From CBDIHP01 sp965279195 (lineage in GTDB: Bacteria; Planctomycetota; Planctomycetia; Isosphaerales; Isosphaeraceae), in NCBI GenBank assembly GCA_965279195.1, contig CBDIHP010000031.1, positions 119,659 to 183,658 on the forward strand: a stretch of DNA of 64,000 nucleotides. Direction: 5' to 3'. Below, piece after piece: positions 9,412 through 17,960 of this stretch (the first letter of the stretch is position 1; the number at the start of each line of letters is the position of its first letter). A program made the translations under genes and the position numbers. Under the pieces are notes generated by a model, which was not told the origin of the DNA, ran no database searches, and worked only from the letters and a program-made list of their open reading frames with translations.

Positions 9412-10362
9412 ATGAACCTCCTGACCACCTACGCCGGCTCGATGATGGAAGGCTTCCTGCCCCAGGGGTGGGACCTCGCGAAGATCGATGCCTGCTGCTC
9501 CCACCCGCCCTCGACCGTCACCGACCGCCAGCCCTGGTGGAGCCCCGGCTTCGAGCCCGTCCCCTGCACCTCGCTGACCGACTTCGACACGATGCTCGGC
9601 CACGAGATCGCCCTGACGATCCAGCGTACCCACAAGGAAGGGCGCAAGTGCGCGCTGATCCTCCCCGTCGGCCCGATGGGGATGTACCGCTGGGCCGTCT
9701 ACTTCCTCAAGGAGTGGGGCGTCCCCTGCGGGCACGTCTACGGGTTCAACATGGACGAGTGGAGCGATAAGGATGGCAACACGCTCGCATCCGACAACCC
9801 CGGCTCGTTCCAGAACGCCATGGAAGGGGCGTTCTACGGCCCCCTCGGCTCGGCCACCGTCCCCACCAATCAGCGCTGGTTCGCCACGCCCGATAAGCTT
9901 CCGAGCTACGGCGAGCGGATCGCCGAACTCAAGAAGCAAGGCGCGGAACTCTCGGTGATCTTCGGCATCGGCCGGGTCTGCCACATCGCGTTCTGGGAGC
10001 CGCACTTCGCGGCCGAGTACGACAGCGTGGACGCCTGGAAGGCCCAGACGCATCGCATCGGGGCGCGGCTGCACCCGCTCACGATCGAGCAGAACGCCCT
10101 GACCAGCTTCAAGAGCCGGACGACCCTCGTCCCCGCCTTCGCGAACACGATCGGCCCCGGCCTGTTCCTCCAGGCCGACCGCATCATCGGCGGCGCCGAC
10201 GGCACCTTCGGGCGCGGGATGCAGTGGCAGGGCACCAGCCTCTGGATGACCCTCCGCTACGGCCCCGACCCCTGGGTCCCCAGTTCCTTCATGCCCACCC
10301 TCCCCGGCCGCCTCTTCTTCCACACCGACCTCGCCGGCCCGCTGGAAGCCGAGATGAACTGA
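9412..10362 (+). CDS. Glucosamine-6-phosphate deaminase/isomerase-family protein lacking one catalytic Asp
   Basis: 316 residues, NagB/6-phosphogluconolactonase fold. HVYGFNMDEW (near residue 112) corresponds to the FNMDEY motif of NagB with its Asp. FGIGRVCHIAFWEP (near 185-197) aligns with the ring-opening motif GNDGHIAFNEP: His and Glu are kept but the Asp is Val. It may therefore act on another sugar phosphate or be non-catalytic. The ATG at 9412 follows GGGGA; a TTG 30 nt upstream is an alternative. No nag genes lie nearby. Confidence 0.75.
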   Translation: MNLLTTYAGSMMEGFLPQGWDLAKIDACCSHPPSTVTDRQPWWSPGFEPVPCTSLTDFDTMLGHEIALTIQRTHKEGRKCALILPVGPMGMYRWAVYFLKEWGVPCGHVYGFNMDEWSDKDGNTLASDNPGSFQNAMEGAFYGPLGSATVPTNQRWFATPDKLPSYGERIAELKKQGAELSVIFGIGRVCHIAFWEPHFAAEYDSVDAWKAQTHRIGARLHPLTIEQNALTSFKSRTTLVPAFANTIGPGLFLQADRIIGGADGTFGRGMQWQGTSLWMTLRYGPDPWVPSSFMPTLPGRLFFHTDLAGPLEAEMN

Positions 10363-10440
10363 CCCGTAATCTCGACTCTCGTTTCCGCTGGGCGAGGGCC
10401 ACGAAGCGATGGGCGAGGGTCGCGAGGCGCCGGTCGCGAG

Positions 10441-10599
10441 GCGCTGGGCGAGGGTCTCCAGACCCCGCCCCCACCCTCGACACGCCGTTCCACCAAACCG
10501 GGTCTCCAGACCCATTCCCAAGCTAGCGGTCTGGAGACCCGTTCCGGTGGTCCCCTTCGATCCATCTTGGGGCGGGATCTAAAGACCCTCGCCCGGCGC
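10441..10599. repeat. Nested GGTCTCC palindromic element, copy B
   Basis: Starts GCGCTGGGCGAGGGTCTCCA and ends with AAAGACCCTCGCCCGGCGC; inner arms CCGGGTCTCCAGACCC and GGTCTGGAGACCCG. Same order of arms as copies at 761-930 and 44570-44744. Short tandem pieces of the outer arm (GCGAGGGTC, GCGAGGCGC) precede it from about 10385. It lies between two co-directional genes. Confidence 0.75.
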
Positions 10600-10632
10600 G
10601 GACCCACCAGCACATTCTAAAGCGAGGATCAA

Positions 10633-11511
10633 ATGATCAAACGAGCGATAACGGTCATCCTGGCTTCTCTCGTCATCACCAACCCCATCGCCCGGGCCGA
10701 CGACCCAGCCGCCCTGGCGAAGGCCATCCTCGACGACAAGGTCCCCCAGAAGGCACGCGAGGCCATCGTCGCGGACAACCCGAAGCAATCCGCCGAGATC
10801 CTCGCGGCCCTGGTCGCCGACCTCACTCCGGGCACGCCCGAGGAATACCGACGCATCCCCTGGATCTGGCGCGTGACCGTCGCCGCCGGGAAGCGGAACG
10901 ACGCGGCCGAGATCCGACGGATCCTCGACGTCACCCTCCCCGCCGACGGCAAGCCGCTCCATGACTGGCAGGCCGTCGTCATCGGCGGCGGCATCATCAA
11001 CGGCCTCGGCCTGGTCGGCATCTGGCCGGGCGAGCGGGTCGCGGAGATCCTACACGAGAACCAGCCGCTCTCCGCCCGCTGGAAGCGTGCCCTGACCCTC
11101 GCCTCGGCCATGGCCGACGACCCGAAGGTCAAGAACGGCACCCGCTACGACGCCCTCCGCATGCTCGGCGTCGAGCCCTGGGACCTCCGCGGCGCCCAGC
11201 TCGTCCGGTACCTCGCGAAGGGCACCGACAACGAACTGATGCAAGGAGCGATCAGCGCCCTCGGGGACGTCCACGAGCACGGCAAAGTCGTAGCACTCGT
11301 GCTGCTCTCGGGCTTCGAGCACGACTCGAAGGGTAACCAGAATTTCGCCCTCGACGCCCTCCTCCGCGACCCCACGCGGACCGACGTCCTGCTCGACGCA
11401 ATCCAGGCCGGGCGGGTCACGGCCAAGCACCTCGGGCCCAAGCGGGTTGAGGCCCTCAGGAACCACCCCAACCCGGCCATCCGCAAGCGGGCGGAAGGGC
11501 TCCCGCTCTAA
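10633..11511 (+). CDS. Exported helical-repeat (HEAT-like) hypothetical protein
   Basis: 292 residues with a signal peptide (TVILASLVITNPIARA). The mature part is helical with repeated motifs of about 30 residues (for example QGAISALGDVHEHGKVVALV), resembling HEAT-like repeats in planctomycete exported proteins. No catalytic motif. Its TAA stop overlaps the TAG stop of pyrF on the other strand (CTAA at 11508-11511). The ATG is preceded by AGCGAGGATCAA. Confidence 0.65.
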   Translation: MIKRAITVILASLVITNPIARADDPAALAKAILDDKVPQKAREAIVADNPKQSAEILAALVADLTPGTPEEYRRIPWIWRVTVAAGKRNDAAEIRRILDVTLPADGKPLHDWQAVVIGGGIINGLGLVGIWPGERVAEILHENQPLSARWKRALTLASAMADDPKVKNGTRYDALRMLGVEPWDLRGAQLVRYLAKGTDNELMQGAISALGDVHEHGKVVALVLLSGFEHDSKGNQNFALDALLRDPTRTDVLLDAIQAGRVTAKHLGPKRVEALRNHPNPAIRKRAEGLPL

Positions 11512-12446
11512 CCCCTCAACTTGCCGCAACTTGTGTGCACAGCGAGGTCCTCCACCATGTCGTGGACGGCCTGGCCGATCGCCGCCTTCCAGTCCGCGCC
11601 GAACTTGGCCTTATAGCTCGCCTTGGTGTAGGCGAAGATGATCCCGCGCGAGTTGTTCACGATCGCGCCGAGCCCGTTCTCATCGAACGCCCCGGCGACA
11701 TCCGCCGCCGTGCCCCCCTGGGTGCCATAACCCGGCACCAGGAACCAGATCCCCGGCAGGGCGGCCCGAAGCTCTTGCAACTCGGCGGGATAGGTTGCGC
11801 CCACGACCGCCCCCGCGAGGCTGTAGCCGCATTCGCCCCGGTGGGGCTCGGCCCAGCTCGCGACCTTCGCCGCCACGTGCCGGTAGACCGGCTGGCCGTC
11901 GGCGACGAGGTCCTGGAACTCTCGCGCCGAGGCGTTGCTGGTGCGGACCAGGACGAAAATCCCCCGGTGCTCGCGACTGGCGAGCTTGAGGAACGGGTTG
12001 ATGCCGTCGCTGCCCAGGTAAGGGTTCACCGTCAAAGCGTCGGCGTCCCAGGACTCGGTGAAATGGTCGGCGACGGGCACGCGACCCAGATAGGCCCGGG
12101 CATACGCTTCGGCGGTCGAGCCGATGTCGTTGCGCTTGCCGTCCAGGATCACCAGAAGCCCCGCCCGCTTCGCCTCGACCATCGTCTCGTAGAGAGCGGC
12201 CATCCCCTCGGGCCCGTAGGCCTCGTAATAGGCGGCCTGGAACTTCACGATCGGCACCTTCCCCGCGACGATCCCGATCACCGCCTTGCCGAACGCGTCC
12301 AGCGCCCCGGCCACCCCCGCGCGATCGGCGGAATACCCGTCCAGGAACCCCTCGGGCAGGTCCTCGGGCTTCGGGTCGATCCCGACGCAGACCGCATTCC
12401 CCGTCCGACGAATCGCCGCCGCCAACCGATCCGCGAAATGGTCCAC
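11508..12446 (-). CDS. pyrF: Orotidine 5'-phosphate decarboxylase (type 2)
   Basis: 312 residues from a GTG at 12446 (VDHFADRLAAAI). Catalyses OMP to UMP, the last step of de novo pyrimidine synthesis, in the cytosol. The catalytic Asp-Lys-Asp motif is LVILDGKRNDIGST, and the phosphate loop region is VPGYGTQGGTAADV. Length and motifs fit the longer type 2 OMP decarboxylases. The GTG has GGGAGAAG about 7 nt upstream, whereas the upstream extension of the frame is not conserved-looking. pyrD is at 24.7 kb, unlinked. Confidence 0.93.
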   Translation of the reverse strand: MDHFADRLAAAIRRTGNAVCVGIDPKPEDLPEGFLDGYSADRAGVAGALDAFGKAVIGIVAGKVPIVKFQAAYYEAYGPEGMAALYETMVEAKRAGLLVILDGKRNDIGSTAEAYARAYLGRVPVADHFTESWDADALTVNPYLGSDGINPFLKLASREHRGIFVLVRTSNASAREFQDLVADGQPVYRHVAAKVASWAEPHRGECGYSLAGAVVGATYPAELQELRAALPGIWFLVPGYGTQGGTAADVAGAFDENGLGAIVNNSRGIIFAYTKASYKAKFGADWKAAIGQAVHDMVEDLAVHTSCGKLRG

Positions 12447-12469
12447 GAGAAACTTCTCCCCCGTCTGGA

Positions 12470-12497
12470 TTGACAGAACCGCCGAGGATCTTACAAT
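12470..12497 (+). promoter_or_regulatory. Sigma-70-like promoter of the tRNA-Pro gene
   Basis: TTGACA at 12470-12475 and TACAAT at 12492-12497 with a 16-nt spacer. Transcription would begin near 12504, about 50 nt before the tRNA. The near-consensus boxes stand out in this GC-rich sequence and overlap the 5' leader of the divergent pyrF gene. Confidence 0.6.
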
Positions 12498-12552
12498 GCA
12501 CCTGCCTTCGGGGAAAGTCACCTCAACCGTGACACCTTTCCCGAACCTGGCA

Positions 12553-12627
12553 CGGGGCGTAGCGCAGTTTGGCTAGCGCGCTAGACTGGGGGTCTAGAGG
12601 TCGTGGGTTCAAATCCCGCCGCCCCGA
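12553..12627 (+). tRNA. tRNA-Pro (anticodon GGG)
   Basis: 75 nt folding into a complete cloverleaf: acceptor CGGGGCG/CGCCCCG, D stem GCGC/GCGC, anticodon stem CTAGA/TCTAG around the loop CTGGGGG (anticodon GGG), T stem GTGGG/CCCGC with loop TTCAAAT, discriminator A. CCA is not encoded. It marks the left border of the accessory stretch that runs to about 21 kb. Confidence 0.95.
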
Positions 12628-12636
12628 TTCGACTTA

Positions 12637-12759
12637 GGTCAAAAGCAACCGCGAAACGGTTGCGAAACGGACTGCAGGGAACCGCGAAGGTTGCGAATCG
12701 CGGTTGCGAAATGAACGGCCCGGCACCCCGCGAGGAGTGTCGGGCCGGTTGCTTTTGAC
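12637..12759. repeat. Inverted-repeat element with terminator-like hairpin downstream of tRNA-Pro
   Basis: GTCAAAAGCAACC at the left end is matched by GGTTGCTTTTGAC at the right end. Inside are several copies of GGTTGCGAA / AACCGCGAA and a strong hairpin GGCCCGGCAC...GTGTCGGGCC followed by GGTTGCTTTT. The inner hairpin plus T-run could end tRNA transcription. The outer inverted repeat could alternatively mark a small non-autonomous element. Confidence 0.5.
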
Positions 12760-12893
12760 GGGGACGAATCGAAACCGCCCGGCCTCCGGCGGGAGAGGTC
12801 GGGAGGTTCGCGGGAGCCGACGCAGAGACCCAAATCCGATCCATTTGCGATGGAAGTTTGGGGGCTCCCGGGCGGATGGCCAAGTGCGGAGGT

Positions 12894-13274
12894 TCAGGAG
12901 GGGACGGTCATGGTCACCCCTTCGGCGTCGGGCTCGATCGCCTTCACGAGCCGAAACCCGAACCGCCCTGACGGGCCGCTCTGGGCGTGCTGGACAGCGG
13001 CAGTCGCGGTGATGCTTGCTTCTCGCTGGATCTGCGCGCCTTGCGTGAAGGTGTGGGCGAACGGCTGTGTCGATGGCATCAGCTCTTCCAGTTCTTGCTC
13101 CGTGACCGGATACCGACCTTGGGCCGCTTCCCAGTCGACGGCAAATCCGTCCGGCGCCTCCAGCATGTAGGCTCGCCGCTTACTGCCGGGGAATCCGTGG
13201 GCGAATCGCCCGCCTTCGAACCTCACCAGCGTCTCGCCCTCGTGCTCGAACTCGACCACCTTGACCAAATTCAT
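12894..13274 (-). CDS. Hypothetical protein, 126 aa
   Basis: Not recognised. Starts MNLVKVVEFEHEGETLVRF; soluble, acidic, no signal peptide. AGGAG lies 6 nt before the ATG at 13274, which supports this start over an upstream one. It contains YMLEAPDGFAVDWEAAQGRY. It lies alone beside the tRNA at the edge of the accessory region. Confidence 0.6.
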   Translation of the reverse strand: MNLVKVVEFEHEGETLVRFEGGRFAHGFPGSKRRAYMLEAPDGFAVDWEAAQGRYPVTEQELEELMPSTQPFAHTFTQGAQIQREASITATAAVQHAQSGPSGRFGFRLVKAIEPDAEGVTMTVPS

Positions 13275-13767
13275 GCCGGACTCCTGTGTCCATGTTCGGG
13301 GCCGCCGACCATCGGTGGGCCTCCGAATAGGATTATTTGCCACAACCGGCCGCTAGGCAAGCGTACAGATCTGTCCGTTGGTTCACTCTTAAGATGGGAG
13401 ATCCAGGCAGGATGCGTCGTCAGCCCTCCACCTCTCTTCCGCTTGGATAGTTAGCCCCCCGGCCGATCCGGGCCCAGTGCTTCACGCAGGTCAACTGCCG
13501 CGACGATGGCCCGGCCAGGATCTCCATGGTTTCGTTCTCGTGAAGGCAGCAAAGGGTCATTCTGATTATCGACAATTGTCGGACCTTTGCGTGTCCTCAA
13601 TTGTTAAAAGACAGGTATGCTGGGCGAAATCGCTTGAAGGGATAGAGTACGACAGTTGGCATACCACGAATAAACCCTGAGTGGCCCTGTCTCTTTGTTT
13701 CCCCAGGATAGCCCATCCAGGGGATACTGTTGAATGTCCCCTTTCCTGTCTTCTCCAAGGAGACCGT
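13275..13767. other. Intergenic stretch, no convincing gene
   Basis: Less GC-rich than its surroundings. Contains a perfect palindrome CGACAATTGTCG at 13570-13581 and a second CAATTG 25 nt on, which could be operator sites. A 67-codon frame at 13477-13680 looks like no known protein. Nothing else seen. Confidence 0.5.
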
Positions 13768-14265
13768 ATGTGCAAAGCCATTCTAGCGGGTGGGTGTTTC
13801 TGGGGCATGCAGGAATTGTTCCGCGCCCTCCCGGGCGTCACCGCCTCGCGCGTCGGTTACACCGGCGGCCATCTGCTCAACCCCACCTATCACGACACGC
13901 ATGACAGCAAGAGCGGCCATGCCGAGGCGCTGGAGCTGACGTTCGATCCGGAACGCATTTCCTTCCGGCAACTGCTGGAATTCTTCTTCCAGGTCCACGA
14001 CCCCAGCACCCTCAATCGCCAGGGCAACGACCGCGGCACGCAATACCGCTCCGCCATCTTCTATCAGGACGACGAGCAGAAGCGCACGGCGGAAGACGTC
14101 ATCAACATGGTCAACGCCAGCGGCAAATGGCCGGGGCCGGTCGCGACGACGCTCGAACCCGCGGCCGTTTTCTACCCGGCGGAACAGGAGCACCAGGATT
14201 ATTTGCAACGCAATCCCCGCGGCTACACCTGCCACTGGGTACGGCCCGAGTGGAGGGTTCCTTGA
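13768..14265 (+). CDS. msrA: Peptide-methionine (S)-S-oxide reductase
   Basis: 165 residues, full-length MsrA. Reduces methionine-S-sulfoxide in proteins using thioredoxin. The catalytic motif is AGGCFWGMQE with the nucleophilic Cys near residue 9. RVGYTGGHLLNPTYHD and the conserved GHAEALELTFDP are also present, as is NRQGNDRGTQYRSAIFYQDD. No resolving Cys motif at the extreme C-terminus. ATG preceded by AAGGAGA at 6 nt. Third-position use is less GC-biased than in neighbours, suggesting transfer. Confidence 0.93.
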   Translation: MCKAILAGGCFWGMQELFRALPGVTASRVGYTGGHLLNPTYHDTHDSKSGHAEALELTFDPERISFRQLLEFFFQVHDPSTLNRQGNDRGTQYRSAIFYQDDEQKRTAEDVINMVNASGKWPGPVATTLEPAAVFYPAEQEHQDYLQRNPRGYTCHWVRPEWRVP

Positions 14266-14423
14266 TAGGAATGAAGAGCTCGTCCCGGGCGTAGCGGTGG
14301 GCAAAATCCTCGGCGTGTCCGGCGGGGTCTGGGGGTGGGCGTGGGGCGCAGCGCAACCGGCTCGAACTGAATCGCCACCCCAATCAACCGCTCTCCCCTG
14401 GGCGCCACATCCCAATCGCAACG

Positions 14424-14935
14424 TCAACACGAACGGGCGATCTCCGGGCTGGAGGACATGATATTGCCCTTCTCTTCGGAGGTCAGGAAGTCACTCTGGG
14501 CGATCCGCGCCGTGTTGATGTCGGCAACGAACGGGACATTCACCCGACAGAAGCCGTGGCGCATTCCGGGTTGCGGGGTGGGGACAGGAGCAGGCCGAAC
14601 AGGGAGCCCAGGTCGCCGTGGCTGTGGCAGACGGTCCGGTGCACGTAGCCCCACGCGGTCCGCCGGCTGTGGATGTCACATTCATCGCTGTGGACCTACG
14701 TGCCCTCTGCGATCGTCGTGCGGATCAGCGGGCCGATCGTCGCCCGCTTGAGGTCGGCCCGCATCCGGATCACCACCTCGCCCCCGCGCTCGATCATGCC
14801 GAAGATCGGGGGCTTCTCCTCCTCGAGCGTCCCCTGGCCCGGCTCCCCCTTCAGGCGCCTGCGTCGGCCCGGTCGCCCTCTCCTGCAAGGGCCGCGACGC
14901 GACCCGGCGTGGGAGTCAGGCGGATCCGGCGACAT
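14424..14935 (-). pseudogene. Decayed IS1595-family (ISXO2-like) transposase fragment
   Basis: Reading leftward from about 14850: EKPPIFGMIERGGEVVIRM, then DLKRATIGPLIRTTIAEGT, an in-frame TAG, then VHSDECDIHSRRTAWGYVHR and TVCHSHG. This is the order of the DDE domain of ISXO2-like transposases (G-MVERGG, D-K--TL-PLI---V, V-TDE--Y). After that the frame is lost and a fragment (HGFCRVNVPFVADIN) continues in another frame to 14424. N-terminal zinc-ribbon and C-terminal parts are missing. Confidence 0.65.
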
Positions 14936-15359
14936 TCGGAATATCGATACTGGTCCGCCAATTGCACTACGCCCCGATGAGGGGATCGACCTACGGACAA
15001 CATGCGACGAACCGTACGTTTTTACTTATTTATTCAAACAAACATGTTGATTACAAATATGGTATTAGTATTATATGCTTATAAATAAAATACATGAATC
15101 ACATGAGATATTTAATGAATCGGAATGCCCACCTCCTTCTCCTCCCACGGCGGAGAACCGGACGAGCCGCATCAGGTCGTCGCGGCATCTCGGGACGCGA
15201 CCGGACGATCGCCTCCGGGCCGGGACAGATGCCCCGGCCCGGACGACGTGGGCCCCTCAGGCGGACCCTCTTAGGCCGGGTGCCCGTCGCCATTTCTCCG
15301 TGGGCGACACGATGGTATCGCGCAGCGGATGCCTCTCGTGGGAGTCCCGACCGCAGCGA
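14936..15359. other. Intergenic DNA with a strongly AT-rich block
   Basis: About 15010-15125 is strikingly AT-rich (runs such as TTTTTACTTATTTATTC and TATAAATAAAATACATG), unlike the rest of the window. Together with 16360-16615 it brackets the PPC-domain gene. No gene or clear palindrome recognised. Confidence 0.6.
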
Positions 15360-16142
15360 TCAGAGCTGGCCGACCTCGATGGAAAGGCGGCTGGCTGTGC
15401 TGAGATTGAGATTCGACACATTGATATACCAGGTCTGCGACTTGCTCACCGGCGAGCCGGGGACGAGTGACCCCGCCGTGCGGAAGCTCTGCTGAAAGTA
15501 TGAGGTGTGGATCGCATTCCCGGAGCGGTTGAGGATCTTGACCCGGATGTAGTGGTCGGCGTAGGTGAAATCCGTCTTGGTCTGGCCGTAGAGATCGAGT
15601 TGCAGCGTCGTCCCGGAGAGGGATGCAGTGCCGCTCGCATAGATCCGCCCGAGTCCCTGGGAAGCGGAGTTGGTGATCTTCGCGGCGCTGATCACGACCC
15701 GGTAGCCGCCCTGGGCCGACCTGTTGTAGTTCGTGACCCCGAGGATGTACCGGGTGCCCGCGGCCAGGTTGTACGTGAATTTGCTGTCATCCGTGCCCGA
15801 ACTCGCGTCGTCGTTGTAATTCAGACGGCTACCGCCGGTGCTGAAGAGCGCCGCGACGGTGTCGATCTTGCTTCCATTCGCCTTCGCCTCGAAGGTGTAG
15901 CTTCCGCTTCGCTCCGCCACGAAGGAGCGGTAGTCGATCTCGTTGCGCGTGATGGAACTCGTATGATTATAATTGCCATCCGGATCGAAGCTGCTGATCG
16001 AGACACTGTCGTTGCCCGAGGCATTCAAATTCACCGAACTCGGGGGAATGGTCCCCCAGGACAGGACCCGACGGTCTTCGAGCGACTCGGGGGCGGGGCG
16101 GAAGGCGGACGAGCGACGCTTCGCGGACACATGGCGACTCAT
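15360..16142 (-). CDS. Exported planctomycete protein with a pre-peptidase C-terminal (PPC) domain
   Basis: 260 residues. The N-terminus has the planctomycete extracellular signature (RPAPESLEDRRVLSW, residues about 15-29), a mark of exported proteins in this phylum. Residues about 55-150 form a PPC-like beta domain (DYRSFVAERSGSYTFEAKA, then AGTRYILGVTNYN). The rest is a second beta-rich domain with FTYADHYIRVKILNRSGNAI. No protease domain is attached. ATG chosen with GGAG 7 nt upstream. AT-rich flanks on both sides suggest acquisition. Confidence 0.72.
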   Translation of the reverse strand: MSRHVSAKRRSSAFRPAPESLEDRRVLSWGTIPPSSVNLNASGNDSVSISSFDPDGNYNHTSSITRNEIDYRSFVAERSGSYTFEAKANGSKIDTVAALFSTGGSRLNYNDDASSGTDDSKFTYNLAAGTRYILGVTNYNRSAQGGYRVVISAAKITNSASQGLGRIYASGTASLSGTTLQLDLYGQTKTDFTYADHYIRVKILNRSGNAIHTSYFQQSFRTAGSLVPGSPVSKSQTWYINVSNLNLSTASRLSIEVGQL

Positions 16143-16646
16143 GACCAAACTCCAGCATGAAGACCTGCCAACGTCTGGCCCGGGAATCCGGGCGACGAGG
16201 CGGGGGGGGGGAATGGAAATACCGCACGAGGGTCGGTCGCCCGACCGTCGGCGCGTGCCGGTCCGTGTAGAGGTGAAACACCCGCGATGGCGGGTCCGCC
16301 GCCCTCATGACGCCGGAAACGCCCATTAGATGAGGGCGGGCCGAACACGTCAAGCATGCAAAAAGTTTTTAGTTAATTAACAGCTCACTTCATTTAATTT
16401 CTAATACGACAACGTACTCATGTATGAGATTTTCTTTCGGCCGCGCGATCCCCGGCCGGTCCGATCCCCCTCCCCCGTGCGCACAATAAGGACACGTACA
16501 ATGGTCATATTCCGATTATGGACACTGCTCTGACCTGTCCAATGCACCCACTGAGATTACATACCACATAATTAACTATACAATAATTACTAAATTTTCA
16601 AAAGACTACAAAAAACGCCCCCCGCTCCTCTCCACCTGGTCGTCCC
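16143..16646. other. Intergenic DNA with a 10-G run and an AT-rich block
   Basis: A run of ten G lies near 16202-16211. From about 16360 to 16615 the sequence is AT-rich (TTTTTAGTTAATTAAC, CATAATTAACTATACAATAA). It is upstream of the PPC-domain gene and downstream of the VIT gene, both on the minus strand. No gene seen. Confidence 0.6.
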
Positions 16647-17456
16647 TCAAACCACCGCGCCGAAGAGGGCGCCAACCCCGGCGGTGATGGCCATGGCGAG
16701 GGCGCCCCAGAAGAGGACGCGCAGGGCGGCGCGGGTCGGGGGGGCGCCGCCGGCGTGGGCGCTCAGCCAGCCGAGGAACGCCAGGAAGGCGAGGGAGACG
16801 CCGGCGACGAGCGGGACCAGTGCCGACTTCGGGGCGAGCAGGACGGCGAGCAGGGGCATCGCGGCGCCGACGGAGAACGTCGCCGCGGAGGCCAGGGCGG
16901 CTTGGACCGGGCGGGCGGTCGTGGTGTCGGAGATCCCGAGTTCATCGCGGGCGTGGGCGGTCAGGGCATCCCGCGCGGTGAGTTGCTCCGCGACCTGTCG
17001 CGCGAGGGCCGCGTCGAGCCCCCGGCCGACGTAGACCGATGTCAGTTCCTCCAGCTCGGACGCCGCGTCCGTGGCGAGTTCCTTGCGCTCGCGGTCGAGG
17101 TCGGCCTTCTCCGTGTCCGCCTGGGAGCTGACCGAGACGTACTCGCCCGCCGCCATCGCCATCGCGCCCGCGACCAGCCCGGCGACCCCGGTTGTCAGGA
17201 TCTGGCCGCTGCTCACGTGCGCCGCGGCGACCCCGACGACCAGGCTCGCGGTCGAGACGATGCCGTCGTTCGCCCCCAGCACCGCCGCGCGGAGCCATCC
17301 GATGCGGTCCGTCCGGTGTCGCTCAGTATGCCTCCCGAACGCGGGATTTCCAATCGCCGGCGCGGTGCTCCGCCGGCCGGGCGAGCCCATGGCCGGCCTC
17401 GAAAGGGGCTGACCCCGCAGGCCGGATCTCCTGGATTTCTTCCCTGACTTGCTCAT
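16647..17456 (-). CDS. VIT/CCC1-family iron/manganese transporter
   Basis: 269 residues. After a basic N-terminal tail of about 50 residues, WLRAAVLGANDGIVSTASLV is the signature first helix of the VIT1/CCC1 family. AMAAGEYVSVSSQADTEKAD leads into the cytoplasmic metal-binding helix region, and three more helices follow. Members move Fe2+ or Mn2+ out of the cytoplasm. The start at 17456 has GGGAG about 10 nt upstream; an ATG three codons earlier is possible. Confidence 0.88.
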   Translation of the reverse strand: MSKSGKKSRRSGLRGQPLSRPAMGSPGRRSTAPAIGNPAFGRHTERHRTDRIGWLRAAVLGANDGIVSTASLVVGVAAAHVSSGQILTTGVAGLVAGAMAMAAGEYVSVSSQADTEKADLDRERKELATDAASELEELTSVYVGRGLDAALARQVAEQLTARDALTAHARDELGISDTTTARPVQAALASAATFSVGAAMPLLAVLLAPKSALVPLVAGVSLAFLAFLGWLSAHAGGAPPTRAALRVLFWGALAMAITAGVGALFGAVV

Positions 17457-17960
17457 ATGCGTCATGCTCCCGGTGCGAAAGGGCCGTCCCGACAATGGCA
17501 GACGTCAGGCGCCGATTCCTGGCCCGGAACCATTGCGGACGCGGGGACCTTGTCGGTTCATGGACAAGGTCCCGGATGGACGTTCGACGGTCTCTCTCAC
17601 ATTGATTGTACGGCAAACGCTCAAGCAAAGATGCAAGCGGTGAGTCGTCGTCTTCCAGGGAGATGCCGGAACCTGGACACCGCAGGGTCGGCCCCGATGG
17701 ATCAATGTGGGGGCCATGCGACCTTCGTGTTCGTCGATGGCCGGTTTACGCGATTGCGATCTTCGATGGATCGATGACATCTGGGCGATGCGTTCTGATT
17801 TCTGTCCCCTTGTTCATTGGCTTTTTTGCGGTGGCGCGCGAGGGCGTCCGCGCGTGAAAAATCGCGGGCGTCGAAAAAGACCTGTCCACTGGATTGGCTC
17901 CGCCGCAGTCCTGTTGGAGATCGGATGTTGCTTTTCCGACCTTCTGCGGAGGCGCTGACC
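17457..17960. other. Intergenic stretch, nothing recognised
   Basis: Divergent spacer between the VIT gene and the PEP-CTERM gene. A GC hairpin (GCGCGCGAGGGCGTCCGCGCG) near 17836-17856 is the only notable structure; it and a T-run before it could be regulatory. No convincing coding frame. Confidence 0.4.
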
